NCBI RefSeq assembly: GCF_004345735.1
Contig: NZ_SLXL01000004.1
Location: forward strand, 173,037 to 237,036
Source of the DNA: Rhodovulum adriaticum
GTDB lineage: Bacteria > Pseudomonadota > Alphaproteobacteria > Rhodobacterales > Rhodobacteraceae
Length of the DNA: 64,000 nt
Direction: 5' to 3'
Position numbers and translations under genes: made by a program. The notes beneath the pieces are model-generated. The model saw only the letters and a list, made by a program, of their open reading frames with translations, was not told the DNA's origin and made no database searches. Below, piece by piece: positions 63,248 through 64,000 of this stretch; the stretch's first letter is position 1; each line of letters starts with the position of its first letter.

Positions 63248-64000
63248 TCACGCCCCAAGCGCCGCCATCACCTCGTCGCGATTGACCAACACGATCTGCT
63301 GGTCCCGCGGCGCCCGCGCGTCCGGATCCGTGTCCAGCCCAAGCCGCTTCAGCGCGTAATAGAGCAGCGCCCGGCGCACCGGAATCCGCGCCACGCCCGC
63401 CTCCATCGCGTAATCCATCTCGAAAACCCGGGTCTGCGCCTCGGAAAGGCCGGGATGCGGCGCGATCACCAGCTCGATCTCCTCCTGCCAGGCCCGGTCC
63501 TCGGTGGGGGTGCTTTCCGCAGGGCCGCACTCCCGGGCCTCGAGGATCCGCGAAAGCAGGAAATCCTTGAACACCCCGTCGCGCCAGCAGAAGGCCCGCG
63601 CATGCCAGCGGAACCCGTCGAAGGCCAGAGCATGGGGCTCGATGATCCGCGCCCCCGGCTCCGGACGCGACATCGATTGGTAGACGACCTCCAGCGCCAG
63701 CCCACCCGTGATCGCCCCGTAGACCTCGCGCAGGATTTCCGGAACGACGCCGCGCGCCGGCAAGGGCGCGCCGGCCACCGCGGGCAAGGGCGCGATCCAG
63801 CTCTCGGCCGGGGGCAGCAGCCCCGTCTCCACCGCCTGTAGCTGGTTCAGGAACCCGCCCGCGTCGGGCCGGTAGAAGCGCGGGCGGAAATTCTTGCCCC
63901 GCCGATAGCACTTGGCCTTGCGGTCGTAGACCAGGTTGCTCTTGCGACCATCGAGATAGGTGTTGATGTCGGCCGAGGCCTGCTGCTGGGACAGCCCGAA
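63248..64000 (-). CDS. WYL-domain transcriptional regulator (BrxR/CapW-like), 5' end outside window
   Basis: The visible 250 residues start inside a winged-helix region (FGLSQQQASADINTYLDGRK) and continue into a WYL domain (LALEVVYQSMSRPEPGARI, IEPHALAFDGFRWHARAFCW). A WCX-type C-terminal domain (FEMDYAMEAGVARIPVRRALLYYALKRLGLD) follows. The three-part layout is that of BrxR/CapW repressors, which control BREX, CBASS and restriction loci. The gene is oriented toward the RES-Xre module and the type I operon. Confidence 0.82.
   Translation of the reverse strand, partial: FGLSQQQASADINTYLDGRKSNLVYDRKAKCYRRGKNFRPRFYRPDAGGFLNQLQAVETGLLPPAESWIAPLPAVAGAPLPARGVVPEILREVYGAITGGLALEVVYQSMSRPEPGARIIEPHALAFDGFRWHARAFCWRDGVFKDFLLSRILEARECGPAESTPTEDRAWQEEIELVIAPHPGLSEAQTRVFEMDYAMEAGVARIPVRRALLYYALKRLGLDTDPDARAPRDQQIVLVNRDEVMAALGA

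Noticed and set aside
43555..64000. A CRISPR array or Cas genes in the island
   Set aside because: No regularly spaced short repeats were found; the only related sequence is the TnpB remnant.

Overview
The window is a GC-rich alphaproteobacterial chromosome segment, most likely from the Rhodobacterales (Rhodobacter/Paracoccus/Roseobacter relatives). The grounds are a circularly permuted two-piece tmRNA whose tag reads ANDNRAPVAVAA, an alpha-type SspB, an AcuI-type acrylyl-CoA reductase, secreted Hint-domain proteins and the overall gene content. No rRNA operon or replication origin is present, so the species cannot be named.

Left part, 1-43554, is ordinary core genome. In order: a universal stress protein cut by the window edge and acuI; an HlyC-type lysine acyltransferase coupled to a Hint-domain protein; the permuted ssrA gene in what looks like an empty intergenic region, followed closely by a SnoaL-like gene and sspB; fumC with two small genes; a zwf-pgl-pgi operon; an HNH endonuclease; an esterase with an AlkA-type glycosylase; tRNA-Pro(CGG); katG and a PhoR-like kinase; a PLP enzyme, gamma-carbonic anhydrase, gmk and yicC row; class II DAHP synthase; a GlxA-type regulator; a sugar dehydrogenase; a complete branched-chain amino-acid-type ABC transporter; a small Cys-rich secreted protein; a MobA-like transferase; a large LamG/RTX/Hint protein; a molybdate locus (tandem molbindin, two binding proteins, ModB, ModC, ModD) behind two Mo-box-like palindromes; and a TRAP transporter.

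At 43555-43615 lies a 3' fragment of tRNA-Leu(CAA), from anticodon stem to CCA, with no 5' half. This is the typical scar of an integrative element, and everything to its right has accessory character. The element begins with a decayed TnpB (IS200/IS605) pseudogene and then carries a dense row of two-gene toxin-antitoxin modules: VapBC, HipBA, AbrB-Doc, ParDE, CcdAB, TacAT (DUF1778-GNAT), RES-Xre, and a probable AbiEii-type nucleotidyltransferase with a 70-residue partner. Several have clear palindromic operators directly at their promoters.

The right part, 50700-64000, is a type I restriction-modification locus on the minus strand in the order hsdM, hsdS, a SWIM zinc-finger gene, hsdR, with ATGA overlaps between the first three joints. 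Around it are a 338-bp direct repeat, several extra copies of the HsdR C-terminal tail, an IS66 fragment, a phage head-tail fragment and a truncated gene, which together suggest repeated cassette exchange. Upstream of hsdM are a second RES-Xre module and a WYL-domain regulator of the kind found with phage-defence loci, which runs off the window. The most interesting points are the toxin-antitoxin array in a tRNA-anchored island, the SWIM protein built into the type I operon, the repeated HsdR tails, the nucleotidyltransferase pair, and the HlyC/Hint pair.
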